From positions 1-64,000 of the forward strand of contig JBAOHL010000005.1 of NCBI GenBank assembly GCA_037045045.1: a stretch of DNA of 64,000 nt, read 5' to 3'. Source of the DNA: Phosphoribacter sp037045045 (GTDB taxonomy: Bacteria; Actinomycetota; Actinomycetes; Actinomycetales; Dermatophilaceae). This document shows, piece by piece, positions 28,850 through 36,962 of this stretch. Every line of letters starts with the position of its first letter. The stretch's first letter is position 1. Both the position numbers and the translations under genes were made by a program. The notes beneath the pieces were generated by a model. That model searched no databases. It had not been told where the DNA came from and saw only the letters and a program-made list of their open reading frames with translations.

Positions 28850-29490
28850 CGTCGTGGACCGGGCAAGGCGACGACGCCCTCGGGCAGCGGCGGCAGGCCG
28901 GCGAGCGTGCACAGCAGATCCGACCAGGCCAGCAAGTGCTCGGCGAGGTGACGGTGGTCCACCGGGGTCCACGAGGCGCGGACCTCCAGTTCGACCCGGG
29001 CCGCGCGGTCGGCCAACGACCCGAAGCTCTCGGACACGACGCGGGTCACCGTGCCCGCCTCGGCGAGATAGGGAACCTCACGGGCCGCGAGCGCATCGGT
29101 GAGCCAGGCCCAGCCGACTTCCCCGAGCGAGGGGTCGGTGGCGACCTCCCACTCCATTTCCGCTCTGGCGAACGTCACCGCGCGCCAGTCGCCCTCCCAC
29201 GGTTCGGGGCACGTCGGGTCGTGCAGCAGCACGAAGCGGCCGGAGGCGAGCTCGGCCTCACCGGCCACGCCCACGACCTCCGCGGACAACGCCACGGCAT
29301 ACGGGGCGATGCGTTGCGGCGCAGGAACCTCGGTGAGGCACACCTCGGGGCGCAGCGGGACGGCCCGCAGGCGCCCGATGGCCCGGGCGAACCCGGCCGC
29401 CGGCTCACCCGGAAGGGAACGTCCTCGCACATGGTCGAGGGTAGGTCGGACGGGGTCGCTTTGGCAGGGGACGCGCCGGACATGGTCCAT
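28846..29490 (-). CDS. DUF3000 family protein
   Basis: About 214 residues in one frame, without membrane segments. The segment FARAIGRLRAVPLRPEVCLTEVPAPQRIAPYAVALSAEV is typical of DUF3000, an actinobacterial family of unknown function. The true start may be the GTG at 29430, which gives a shorter N-terminus closer to the family; the upstream ATG at 29490 has no obvious ribosome-binding site. It overlaps the RNase D start by four bases. Confidence 0.8.
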   Translation of the reverse strand: MDHVRRVPCQSDPVRPTLDHVRGRSLPGEPAAGFARAIGRLRAVPLRPEVCLTEVPAPQRIAPYAVALSAEVVGVAGEAELASGRFVLLHDPTCPEPWEGDWRAVTFARAEMEWEVATDPSLGEVGWAWLTDALAAREVPYLAEAGTVTRVVSESFGSLADRAARVELEVRASWTPVDHRHLAEHLLAWSDLLCTLAGLPPLPEGVVALPGPRR

Positions 29491-29525
29491 CCGCGGCCCG
29501 ACGGGGGCAAGCGGGACCCCGGCGG

Positions 29526-30575
29526 TCAGTCGGGCTCAGCCGCGGCCGGCGGCTGCGGCGACGCGGGGGCAGAGGTCGTTGACTGAGGGACGGACGGCGT
29601 CGGGACACGCGCGACGGGCGTGCTCGGGTGTGCCGCCCCGACGAGGCTCGCTTCCCGCGTTGACGCCGCCGCCGTGGCGGCGCCCGCCGGTCGTCGACGC
29701 AACCACCACAGCACCGGCAGGCCCACCACGGCCAGGGCGAGGACGAAGGGCAGGACCGCGCCGGCGACCGTGAGCAACCCGTTGCCGGTCGTGAGGAATG
29801 CCGCCCACCCGGACTTCAGGCCGCTGAGGAAACCGCTGCTCGGCTCTTCGGTGGCGCCCGGTTCCGTGGACAACGTCAAGGTGACGGTGGACATCGCCAC
29901 CTGCTTCTTCAAGGTCTCCAGGGTGGCTTGCAGCGATTCCAGGTCCGACTCGCGCTGGGCCAACTGGCTCTCCAGTTCGACGACCTGGGCGACGTCCTTG
30001 GCCTGGGCCATCAGCGCCCTGACCCGTTCGATGCTCGCCTTCTTCGTCGAGATCCGGGATTCGGTGTCGACGTACGTCGCCGTGACGTCCTTGCTCGTGA
30101 CCGTACGGCCGGTCACCGTCCCGAGTTTGCCGAGTTGATCGAGCACCGTGTCGAGCGAGTCGGCAGGAACGTCCAGAGTGATGGTCGCGCTCGGCCCGCG
30201 GCGAACGCTGGCCGACGAGCCGGTCGGCGTGGGCACCGGGGTACCGCCGGAACTGAGGTTCTCGCCGGTGACCTGGCCGCCCGCACCCGTGGCGATCCCG
30301 CGGATCGATGTCGCGGATTGTTCGACCGAGCTGACCACCACTGTCAGCGTGGCCGAACGGACGATCTTCTGGGCGGCAGTCGCCGCGTCGGCGTTGGCGG
30401 CACCACCGGCGGCACCGGGTGGGCCGGCGGCCGCCGCCTGCTCCTTGGCACCGACGGCGTCGGGGGGTGCCGAACCGGTGCTGCTCGACTGGCCGGAGCA
30501 GGCGGCGAGCGCGAACACTGTCATCGCGCCAATCGCGGCGAGGATCCGCCGGGGACGGCGAGGTGATCGGGTCAT
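29526..30575 (-). CDS. DUF4349 domain lipoprotein
   Basis: 349 residues. A twin-Arg-rich N-terminus leads to the lipobox LAACSG (Cys26), so it is anchored on the outer face of the membrane. An Ala/Gly-rich linker precedes the DUF4349 domain (IVRSATLTVVVSSVEQSA through ESRISTKKASIERVRALMA), which includes a coiled coil at about 190-235. A transmembrane helix (VLPFVLALAVVGLPVLWWL) and an Ala/Pro/Thr tail end the protein. Function unknown. Related domains in Firmicutes are implicated in envelope processes. Confidence 0.85.
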   Translation of the reverse strand: MTRSPRRPRRILAAIGAMTVFALAACSGQSSSTGSAPPDAVGAKEQAAAAGPPGAAGGAANADAATAAQKIVRSATLTVVVSSVEQSATSIRGIATGAGGQVTGENLSSGGTPVPTPTGSSASVRRGPSATITLDVPADSLDTVLDQLGKLGTVTGRTVTSKDVTATYVDTESRISTKKASIERVRALMAQAKDVAQVVELESQLAQRESDLESLQATLETLKKQVAMSTVTLTLSTEPGATEEPSSGFLSGLKSGWAAFLTTGNGLLTVAGAVLPFVLALAVVGLPVLWWLRRRPAGAATAAASTREASLVGAAHPSTPVARVPTPSVPQSTTSAPASPQPPAAAEPD

Positions 30576-30754
30576 GGCGGGCTCCCTTGACCGGGCGGCA
30601 TGGTCTCAGGTGCGACGCCGGGCAGGGGGCGGAGGTTCCGGCCCCCTGGTGACGGTTCGGTCTCGATGTGCCCGCGCGGTATGACGGTCGCGGCTCACCA
30701 TTCGATGGTGTCGATCCGGCACGTATGCCGGGTCCGGTGGCGACCCGCCGACTG

Positions 30755-31171
30755 TCAGGTGGGGCGCAGGGTCAGCGAGATCGAGTTGATGCAGTACCGC
30801 TGGTCGGTCGGGGTGGAGTAGCCCTCGCCTTCGAAGACGTGTCCGAGATGCGATCCGCAGTTTCGGCAGCGGACCTCGACCCGGGGGCGCCCGGGCAGGG
30901 AGCGGTCCTCGAGGTACTCCACCCGGTCGCCGGCCAGCGGCGCGTAGAACGAGGGCCACCCGCAGTGCGAGTCGAACTTCGTCTCGCTGCGGAACAGCTC
31001 CGCCTCACAGGCTCGGCACGAGTACACGCCCTCGGTCGAGGTGTCGGTGTACTCGCCGGTGTGCGGCCGCTCGGTGCCCGCCTGACGCAGGACCTGGTAT
31101 TCCGCGGGCGTCAGCCGCTCCCGCCACTGGTCGTCGGTGAGCTGCACGGCATACCTGCCCTCGGTGTCCAT
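30755..31171 (-). CDS. msrB: Peptide-methionine (R)-S-oxide reductase
   Basis: 138 residues. Two CxxC zinc motifs (YSCRACEAEL, VRCRNCGSHLGHVFEG), HCGWPSFYAPL, and the resolving/catalytic end RYCINSISLTL with the catalytic cysteine are all present. It repairs oxidised methionine. I chose the ATG at 31171 over one at 31231, since family homology starts there. It is divergent from the LigD-type polymerase gene. Confidence 0.95.
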   Translation of the reverse strand: MDTEGRYAVQLTDDQWRERLTPAEYQVLRQAGTERPHTGEYTDTSTEGVYSCRACEAELFRSETKFDSHCGWPSFYAPLAGDRVEYLEDRSLPGRPRVEVRCRNCGSHLGHVFEGEGYSTPTDQRYCINSISLTLRPT

Positions 31172-31230
31172 CGACCCATCCTCACCCGCGCGGGGCCCAC
31201 CGGGCCAAGGGTCCGTGCGATAGTGACCCA

Positions 31231-32325
31231 ATGCCCGACGCCCAGGTCGAGTGCCCGACGCCCGACGGCGAGGTCCGCACGGTGCGCGTGTCGAGCCCCG
31301 AACGGGTGCTCTGGCCCGCCGACGGCATCACCAAGCTCGATCTCGCGCAATACGTGCGCGATGTCGGCAACGCGTTCCTGCGCCGGGTCGGGCGTCGACC
31401 GATGACCCTGCAACGCTTCCCGGCGGGGATCGACGGCGAGCAGTTCTATTCGAAGAACCCGCCCAAGGGACTGCCCCCGTACGTGCGCACCGTGACGATG
31501 ACCTACCCGTCGGGGCGCAAGCACCCGCAGCTCGTCGTCGAGCAGGTGGCCACGGCGGTCTGGGCGGTGCAGATGAACACGGTGACCTTCCACCCCTGGC
31601 CGGTGCGCGTCGGTGACTCGCCACACGCCCTCGACCACCCGGACGAGGTGCGCATCGACCTGGACCCACAGCCCGGCCGCGGTTTCGTCGACGCCGTGCA
31701 GGCCGCCGTGTTGCTGCGGGAGGTGCTCGCCGAGGCGGGCCTGACGGGCTTCGCCAAGACGTCGGGGAATCGGGGGGTGCACGTCTACTGTCCGATCAGC
31801 CCCGACCGGGAGTTCCTCGACGTCCGCCACGGAGTCATCGCCATCGCCCGGGAGCTGGAACGGCGGGCACCGCAGCTCGTCACCACGGCCTGGTGGAAAG
31901 AGCAACGCGGGGAGCGGGTTTTCGTCGACTACAACCAGGCCTGCCGGGACCGGACCATCGCGGCGGCCTACAGCCCCCGACCGTTGCCCGGGGCGCCGGT
32001 GTCGATGCCGCTGTCGTGGTCGCAGCTGCTCGACGCCGATCCGCGGGACTTCACGGTGCGCTCGGTGCCGGGGCTGCTCGCGCAAGGTCCCGACCCGTGG
32101 GCGGAGTACGACGCGTCGGTGGGCGACCTCGCCACGGCCATGGAATGGTGGGACCGGGACGTCGCCGACGGGCTGCCGGAGCTGGCCTTCCCGCCGGACT
32201 ACCCGAAGATGCCCGGAGAGCCGCCGCGGGTGCAGCCCAGCCGGCAGCGCTACGAGGACGACGAGTACGTGCCGGGCGGCACCGGCTATCTGCGCGAGCA
32301 CCCCGAGCGGCCCCCGCGCACCTGA
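31231..32325 (+). CDS. LigD-type polymerase/primase domain protein (non-homologous end joining)
   Basis: 364 residues, a stand-alone PolDom of the archaeo-eukaryotic primase fold. Catalytic carboxylates lie in VRIDLDPQPGRGF and the nucleotide-binding motif is TSGNRGVHVYCPI. In many bacteria this domain is fused to the ligase in LigD. Here the ligase is a separate, convergent gene 42 bp away, the arrangement also seen in many actinobacteria. It would fill gaps and add ribonucleotides at broken ends. No ku gene is visible in the window. Confidence 0.9.
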   Translation: MPDAQVECPTPDGEVRTVRVSSPERVLWPADGITKLDLAQYVRDVGNAFLRRVGRRPMTLQRFPAGIDGEQFYSKNPPKGLPPYVRTVTMTYPSGRKHPQLVVEQVATAVWAVQMNTVTFHPWPVRVGDSPHALDHPDEVRIDLDPQPGRGFVDAVQAAVLLREVLAEAGLTGFAKTSGNRGVHVYCPISPDREFLDVRHGVIAIARELERRAPQLVTTAWWKEQRGERVFVDYNQACRDRTIAAAYSPRPLPGAPVSMPLSWSQLLDADPRDFTVRSVPGLLAQGPDPWAEYDASVGDLATAMEWWDRDVADGLPELAFPPDYPKMPGEPPRVQPSRQRYEDDEYVPGGTGYLREHPERPPRT

Positions 32326-32367
32326 GCGGTGGGCCGGCGGGCTCGCTGGTCGGCAGTGCCGCAGACT

Positions 32368-33420
32368 TCAGTGCGCGCCGAGCACTTCGGCGAGGTCGTA
32401 TGCCGGCGCCCGATCGACCTGCTCGAGCAGGCACGACTCGGGCTCGCGGTCCGGGCGCCACCGCAGGAAGCCCACCGCATGGCGGAACCGGTGGCCCTCC
32501 ATCTGGTCGAAGGCCACCTCGACGACACGTTCGGGGCGCACCGGCACGAACGCGGTGTCCCGGGAGGAGGAGAAGCGGGACCGGTCGGTGGCGGCCCCGA
32601 GGATCTCCCCGGCGTCGTCCCGCAGCGCCAGCGCCTCGAACTCCTCCTGCAACTGCACCCGACGGGCCGCGGTGAACGCCGAGATCCCCCCGACGGGAAT
32701 CAGCCGGCGCTGGCTGTCGAAGAGGCCGACGAGCAACGAGCCGACGCCCCGCCCGCTGGTGTGCACGCGGTAGCCGAAGACGACGGCATCCGCGGTCCGC
32801 TTGTGCTTGACCTTGAACATCGCCCGCTTGTTCGGCTGGTATGCCGCGTCGAGCGGCTTGGCGACGACGCCGTCGAGCCCGGCCCCCTCGAACCGCTCGA
32901 ACCAGTCTCGGGCGACTTGCGGGTCGAGCGTCAGCGCGGTGAGGTGGATGGGATCGGCGTCGGTGAGGTGCCCGAGCAGTCCCTCCAAACGCGCGCGGCG
33001 TTGCCCGAACGGCATACCGAGGAACGATTCGTCACCAATCGCGAGGACGTCGAAGCAGACGAGTTCGGCGGGCGTCTCGGCGGCCAGCTTGCGGACCCGG
33101 GATTCGGCCGGGTGGATCCGCTGGCTCAGCCCCTCCCAGGACAGTCGCTGGGCGCCCGCCGCCCCGGCCCGCACGACGATCTCGGCGTCCAGCGCGCAGC
33201 GCGGGGGCAGCAGCGTCCGGACGTGCTCCACGACCTCCGGGAAGTAGCGGGTCAGCGGTTTGGCGCCGCGGCTGGCCAGTTCGACCTCGTCGCCATCCCG
33301 CAGCACGAGGCAGCGGAACCCGTCCCACTTCGGCTCGTAGGCCAGCCGCGGCCCGACCGGAACCTCGGGGACTGCCTTGGCGAGCATCGGCTGGACGGGC
33401 AGGTCGATGGGCAGGTCCAT
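32368..33420 (-). CDS. ATP-dependent DNA ligase (LigC/LigD ligase-domain type)
   Basis: 350 residues. The AMP-accepting lysine is K31 in EPKWDGFRCL. Motif IV is LDGVVAKPLD, motif V is KVKHKRTADAVVFGY, and the OB-fold follows. It seals nicks with ATP and is the expected partner of the polymerase-domain protein encoded convergently. The ATG at 33420 places the conserved MDLPIDLPVQPMLA at the N-terminus. Confidence 0.92.
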   Translation of the reverse strand: MDLPIDLPVQPMLAKAVPEVPVGPRLAYEPKWDGFRCLVLRDGDEVELASRGAKPLTRYFPEVVEHVRTLLPPRCALDAEIVVRAGAAGAQRLSWEGLSQRIHPAESRVRKLAAETPAELVCFDVLAIGDESFLGMPFGQRRARLEGLLGHLTDADPIHLTALTLDPQVARDWFERFEGAGLDGVVAKPLDAAYQPNKRAMFKVKHKRTADAVVFGYRVHTSGRGVGSLLVGLFDSQRRLIPVGGISAFTAARRVQLQEEFEALALRDDAGEILGAATDRSRFSSSRDTAFVPVRPERVVEVAFDQMEGHRFRHAVGFLRWRPDREPESCLLEQVDRAPAYDLAEVLGAH

Positions 33421-33487
33421 CGGGCCATTGTCACCCAGCCAAGGCCGGCGGCCCCGGGCATTGGCGGGCATACCGGCCGCATGCCGT

Positions 33488-34249
33488 TCAGGGCGAGGCG
33501 CGCAGCCACCGGCCCATCAGCGTGCCGTCGTGCTCGACCAGGGCACGGGGGAGCATCTCGCGCTCGACAGGGGCTCCGGCGACGATCCGGCCCGCGGTGC
33601 CGGCGAGGGCAACGGGCGACCAGGTGAGGTCGAGTTCGTCGACCACACCCGCGGCGAGGAAGGACCCGAGCAGGTGCGGCCCGCCCTCGCTGAGCACGTG
33701 GCGCAGTCCTCGTTCGGCCAAGGCCCGCAGCGCGGCGCCCAGGTCGACCGCACCGTTCCCGGCGACCACGACGTGATCGACCCCGAGGGTGGCGCGCAGG
33801 GCGCTCAGGCCAGGTGCTGCGGCATGCGTCACCGCGAGGACCCGGCCGGGCGGCGCCTGCGCCAGCGACGGCGGCAGCTGCCCTGCCCGGCTGACGACCG
33901 CGAGCGGCACCTCGGGGGACCGGCCCTGTCGAGCCCGCAGAGCAGCCATCTCGGGTTCGAGGCCGAGGGCGCCGTAGCCCTCGATCCGCAGGGTCCCTGC
34001 GCCGACGAGCACGACGTCGCTGAGGGCACGCAGCAGCTCGAAGACGACGTGATCGGCGTCGGTGTTGATCGTGCCGCTGCGCCCGTCGGTACCGAACGCG
34101 GCGCCGTCCAGGGTGGTCACCATGTTGACCCGCAACCACGAATCGGCGCCGGCCGGAACGGCATACAGCTCGGCCAGCGCCGCGACATCGAGCAGGCCGC
34201 CGAGGGGCGCGGGGGAGTGGACGGGCGGATCGGCGAGCAGCAGTCGCAT
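33488..34249 (-). CDS. RibD C-terminal-like pyrimidine reductase family protein
   Basis: 253 residues with the reductase segment VNMVTTLDGAAFG, the strand VVLVGAGTLRIEGYG, and VLSEGGPHLLGSFLAAGVVDELDLTWSP near the C-terminus. This is the DHFR-like fold of riboflavin-pathway pyrimidine reductases. No deaminase domain or other rib genes are nearby, so its reaction need not be riboflavin synthesis. The ATG at 34249 is divergent from ppk2. A much longer in-frame extension upstream is antisense to ppk2 and not real. Confidence 0.85.
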   Translation of the reverse strand: MRLLLADPPVHSPAPLGGLLDVAALAELYAVPAGADSWLRVNMVTTLDGAAFGTDGRSGTINTDADHVVFELLRALSDVVLVGAGTLRIEGYGALGLEPEMAALRARQGRSPEVPLAVVSRAGQLPPSLAQAPPGRVLAVTHAAAPGLSALRATLGVDHVVVAGNGAVDLGAALRALAERGLRHVLSEGGPHLLGSFLAAGVVDELDLTWSPVALAGTAGRIVAGAPVEREMLPRALVEHDGTLMGRWLRASP

Positions 34250-34307
34250 TCGCGAAGTATGCCGTGCCCCTGTCGGCGGTCCGCGGGGCTCGGGCAGGAT
34301 GTCGGTC

Positions 34308-35438
34308 ATGGCCAAGAAGCGCGGCAGGGCCGCCGACGACAAGGGCAAAGGCAAGCGCCAGGGCAAGGACGCCAAAACGCACAAGGACCCCAAGGCCAAG
34401 AAGGACAAGGGGAAGGGCAACGCCGCGTCCGATTCCGCGTCGCGCCCACGCACGGCGACCAACCCCCGCCCCGACCCGACGGCCACGACCTCGACCGGCA
34501 CGTCGACCCCACCGGTGTCCTCGGCTCTCGACGACGCCGGACGGCCCGCCGCCCCGACGGTCAACGCACCGGTGCAGGTCGACATCGCCGCCGACCTACG
34601 GCCCGACGCGCCGATCGGGCAGATGCTGCGCGTCGGCCGCGGCTTCCGACTCGCCGACGTGGACCCGGCGGGCACTCCCGGGTTCGACGGCGGAAAGGAG
34701 CTCGGTGCCGAAGCCCTCGCGGCATACGCCACCGAGATCGGCGAGTGGCAGGAGCGCCTCTTCGCCGAAACCAAGGCCGGCGGGAGCCGTGCGCTGCTCG
34801 TCGTCGTGCAGGGCATGGACACCTCGGGCAAGGGCGGGATCATGCGCCACGTGGTCAGCGTCATCGACCCGGTGGGGGTGCGGGCCACGGCGTTCAAGGC
34901 CCCGACCGAGGAGGAGCGGGCCCACGATTTCCTCTGGCGCATCCGCAATGCCTTGCCGCGGCCCGGGCAGATCGGCGTGTTCGACCGCTCGCACTACGAG
35001 GACGTGCTCATCGTCAAGGTGCGCCAGCTCATCCCCGCCGCGGATGTCGCTAAGCGTTATGCGCTGATCAACGCGTTCGAGCGCGCGGTCGCCCGATCAG
35101 GCACGCAGCTGGTCAAGGTCATGCTCCACGTCTCGCGGGAGGAGCAGAAGGCGCGACTGTTGGAGCGGCTGGAGCGGCCGGACAAGCACTACAAGTACAA
35201 CCCGGGCGACGTCGACGAACGCGCGCGGTGGGACGAGTACATGGCCGCGTACCAGGTCGCCCTGACCCGGTGTTCGACGGTCGCCGCGCCGTGGCATGTC
35301 GTGCCCGCGGACCGCAAGTGGTACGCCCGGTATGCCGTGCAGCAGCTCGTGCTCGAGAAGCTGCGCGAGATGAACCCGCAGTTCCCGGTCATGGGCTTCG
35401 ACGTCGATGCCGAGAAGGCTCGGCTCGCGGCGACCTGA
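34308..35438 (+). CDS. PPK2-family polyphosphate:nucleotide phosphotransferase
   Basis: 376 residues. The first 50 or so are extremely Lys/Gly/Asp-rich (KKRGRAADDKGKGKRQGKDA) and probably disordered. The catalytic domain has Walker A VVVQGMDTSGKGGIMRHV, Walker B GQIGVFDRSHYEDVLI, and the lid HVSREEQKARLLERLERPDKHYKY. It moves phosphate between polyphosphate and nucleotides. The basic tail could bind the polyanion polyphosphate, which is my inference. The enzyme fits a polyphosphate-handling lifestyle. I prefer the ATG at 34308 to the one at 34299, which lies too close to the AGG ribosome-binding site. Confidence 0.9.
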   Translation: MAKKRGRAADDKGKGKRQGKDAKTHKDPKAKKDKGKGNAASDSASRPRTATNPRPDPTATTSTGTSTPPVSSALDDAGRPAAPTVNAPVQVDIAADLRPDAPIGQMLRVGRGFRLADVDPAGTPGFDGGKELGAEALAAYATEIGEWQERLFAETKAGGSRALLVVVQGMDTSGKGGIMRHVVSVIDPVGVRATAFKAPTEEERAHDFLWRIRNALPRPGQIGVFDRSHYEDVLIVKVRQLIPAADVAKRYALINAFERAVARSGTQLVKVMLHVSREEQKARLLERLERPDKHYKYNPGDVDERARWDEYMAAYQVALTRCSTVAAPWHVVPADRKWYARYAVQQLVLEKLREMNPQFPVMGFDVDAEKARLAAT

Positions 35439-35613
35439 GGGCGTCGCGAACGGTCGCGGGCGTGGCTCCTGATGGGGCCTCGGCGGCGTCCGGCGGCATA
35501 CCGCAGGGGTGGGACGGCCGGCGCGGCGCTGGCCCGGACCGGGTTTGGCTGGCACGCGTGGGTCCGATAATGTCTACGGTGCACCGGGCGGGGTGGGTCC
35601 CTGCGTGGTGAGT

Positions 35614-35686
35614 GCGGACGTAGCTCAGTTGGTAGAGCGCAACCTTGCCAAGGTTGAGGTCGCGAGTTCGAGCCTCGTCGTCCGCT
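35614..35686 (+). tRNA. tRNA-Gly(GCC)
   Basis: A 73-nt cloverleaf with acceptor GCGGACG/CGTCCGC, D-arm GCTCAGTTGGTAGAGC, anticodon stem CAACC/GGTTG around TTGCCAA (anticodon GCC), and T-arm GCGAG-TTCGAGC-CTCGT. CCA is not encoded. Confidence 0.95.
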
Positions 35687-35706
35687 CGGAGGTAGACCGC
35701 CTTCGC

Positions 35707-35777
35707 GGTGGAGTGGCCGAGAGGCGAGGCAGCGGCCTGCAAAGCCGCGTACACGGGTTCAAATCCCGTCTCCACCT
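35707..35777 (+). tRNA. tRNA-Cys(GCA)
   Basis: A 71-nt cloverleaf with acceptor GGTGGAG/CTCCACC, anticodon stem GCGGC/GCCGC around CTGCAAA (anticodon GCA), and T-arm ACGGG-TTCAAAT-CCCGT. It lies 20 bp after tRNA-Gly; the Gly-Cys-Val cluster is common in actinobacteria. Confidence 0.95.
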
Positions 35778-35800
35778 CGGCAGCCGCACAGCACGACCTC

Positions 35801-35875
35801 GGGCGATTAGCGCAGTGGTAGCGCGCTTCCTTGACACGGAAGAGGTCACTGGTTCAAACCCAGTATCGCCCACCA
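35801..35875 (+). tRNA. tRNA-Val(GAC), CCA encoded
   Basis: Cloverleaf with acceptor GGGCGAT/ATCGCCC, anticodon stem CTTCC/GGAAG around TTGACAC (anticodon GAC), and T-arm ACTGG-TTCAAAC-CCAGT. The CCA tail is encoded at 35873-35875. About 200 bp without a gene follow, containing a weak CCGGAA/TTCCGG hairpin near 35998-36017 that may end the tRNA transcript. Confidence 0.95.
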
Positions 35876-36083
35876 CAACGAAACGGCCTCTGACCAGCGG
35901 ACCGGGGCTCGTCCACCCTCCGCGCGGTCAGGACCCCGCCGCTTTGCCCTCCCGGGATCGCACTCGCCTCAGAGAGGGTGCCGGTTCCCCTGGGCGACCC
36001 GGAAGGGGTCTTTCCGGTTTCGGACGACGAGTCGGCCGGCCCGCGGCGCGGCTGGGTATAAGCGAGCTGATGGTGCCACCATC

Positions 36084-36854
36084 TCAGCCGCGTGCCGCCA
36101 GCCATTGCTGGGTCGCCGCATCGGCCGGCATGAACGTCTCCAGGTGCAGTTCGGCGAGGGTCACATCGGTCGCTGTCTCCAACTGCGCCACCATGCCATA
36201 GCAGCGCAGCACCTGGCCGTCGGCCTCGAGCTCGATGGCCAGGACCGGGTCGGCCGTGATGACCGGCCGCCGCGGTAGGTCGATGGAGGCAGAGATCTCC
36301 TCTGCCAACGTCCAGAGCACCGGGTCCTGGGTGCGCTCGGCGCGATGCAGGACCCGGTGATGCAGCAGGGCGCCCCACTGCTGTCGGTTGCGCAGCCGCG
36401 CACCGAGGCCGGCCGGGTGGAGGCTCAGCCGGATCGCGTTGACCGGCGGTTCCAGAAGAGCCGGGTCGCACCGATCGAGGAAGACGTTCGCCGCGGCGTT
36501 GGCGTCCACGATGTTCCAGTGGTCGTCGAGCAATAGCGCGGGGTAGGGCTGATGGGCGTCGATGAGGGCCCGGATCCCGGCCAGCACGGGGGCAAGGTCG
36601 GCGTCGTCGAGGCCGCGCGTGCCGTAACGGGGCGCGAAGCCACCAGCCATCAGCAGGCCATTGCGACTGCGAAGCGGCACGTCGAGCTGATCGGCGAGTC
36701 GGTCGATCATCGCGGCGCTTGGCTGCGCCTTGCCGGTCTCCACGCAACTGAGGTGCCGGGGGCTCACCTCCGCCCGCGAGGCCAGCTCGAGCTGGCTTAG
36801 CCGTCGCTGCTCACGCCAGTGACGGAGCTGTCTTCCCACCGGCACGACCGTCAT
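36084..36854 (-). CDS. XRE/MmyB-like transcriptional regulator
   Basis: 256 residues. An N-terminal helix-turn-helix (RRLSQLELASRAEVSPRHLSCVETG, residues 16-45) is followed by a MmyB-like ligand domain (residues about 90-250; PYPALLLDDHWNIVDANAAANVFL), a PAS-like fold that in some members binds fatty acids. It is transcribed divergently from an alpha/beta hydrolase gene, with a perfect 8-bp-arm palindrome between them. It probably controls that gene and itself. Confidence 0.88.
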   Translation of the reverse strand: MTVVPVGRQLRHWREQRRLSQLELASRAEVSPRHLSCVETGKAQPSAAMIDRLADQLDVPLRSRNGLLMAGGFAPRYGTRGLDDADLAPVLAGIRALIDAHQPYPALLLDDHWNIVDANAAANVFLDRCDPALLEPPVNAIRLSLHPAGLGARLRNRQQWGALLHHRVLHRAERTQDPVLWTLAEEISASIDLPRRPVITADPVLAIELEADGQVLRCYGMVAQLETATDVTLAELHLETFMPADAATQQWLAARG

Positions 36855-36887
36855 GCCGGCCAGCCTAGGCAGTCCATTCGTCGCTCT

Positions 36888-36906
36888 GATGACCTCTCAG
36901 GTCATC
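36888..36906. promoter_or_regulatory. Palindromic operator candidate between regulator and hydrolase
   Basis: GATGACCT-CTC-AGGTCATC is a perfect inverted repeat with 8-bp arms and a 3-bp spacer. It lies in the 108-bp divergent spacer, 34 bp upstream of the regulator start and 57 bp upstream of the hydrolase start. It is the obvious binding site for the XRE regulator. Confidence 0.65.
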
Positions 36907-36962
36907 GCCACGCGGCAATAGGTGGGTTCACGATCGAGGCTCGACTCAGCAAGGAGGAGCAC

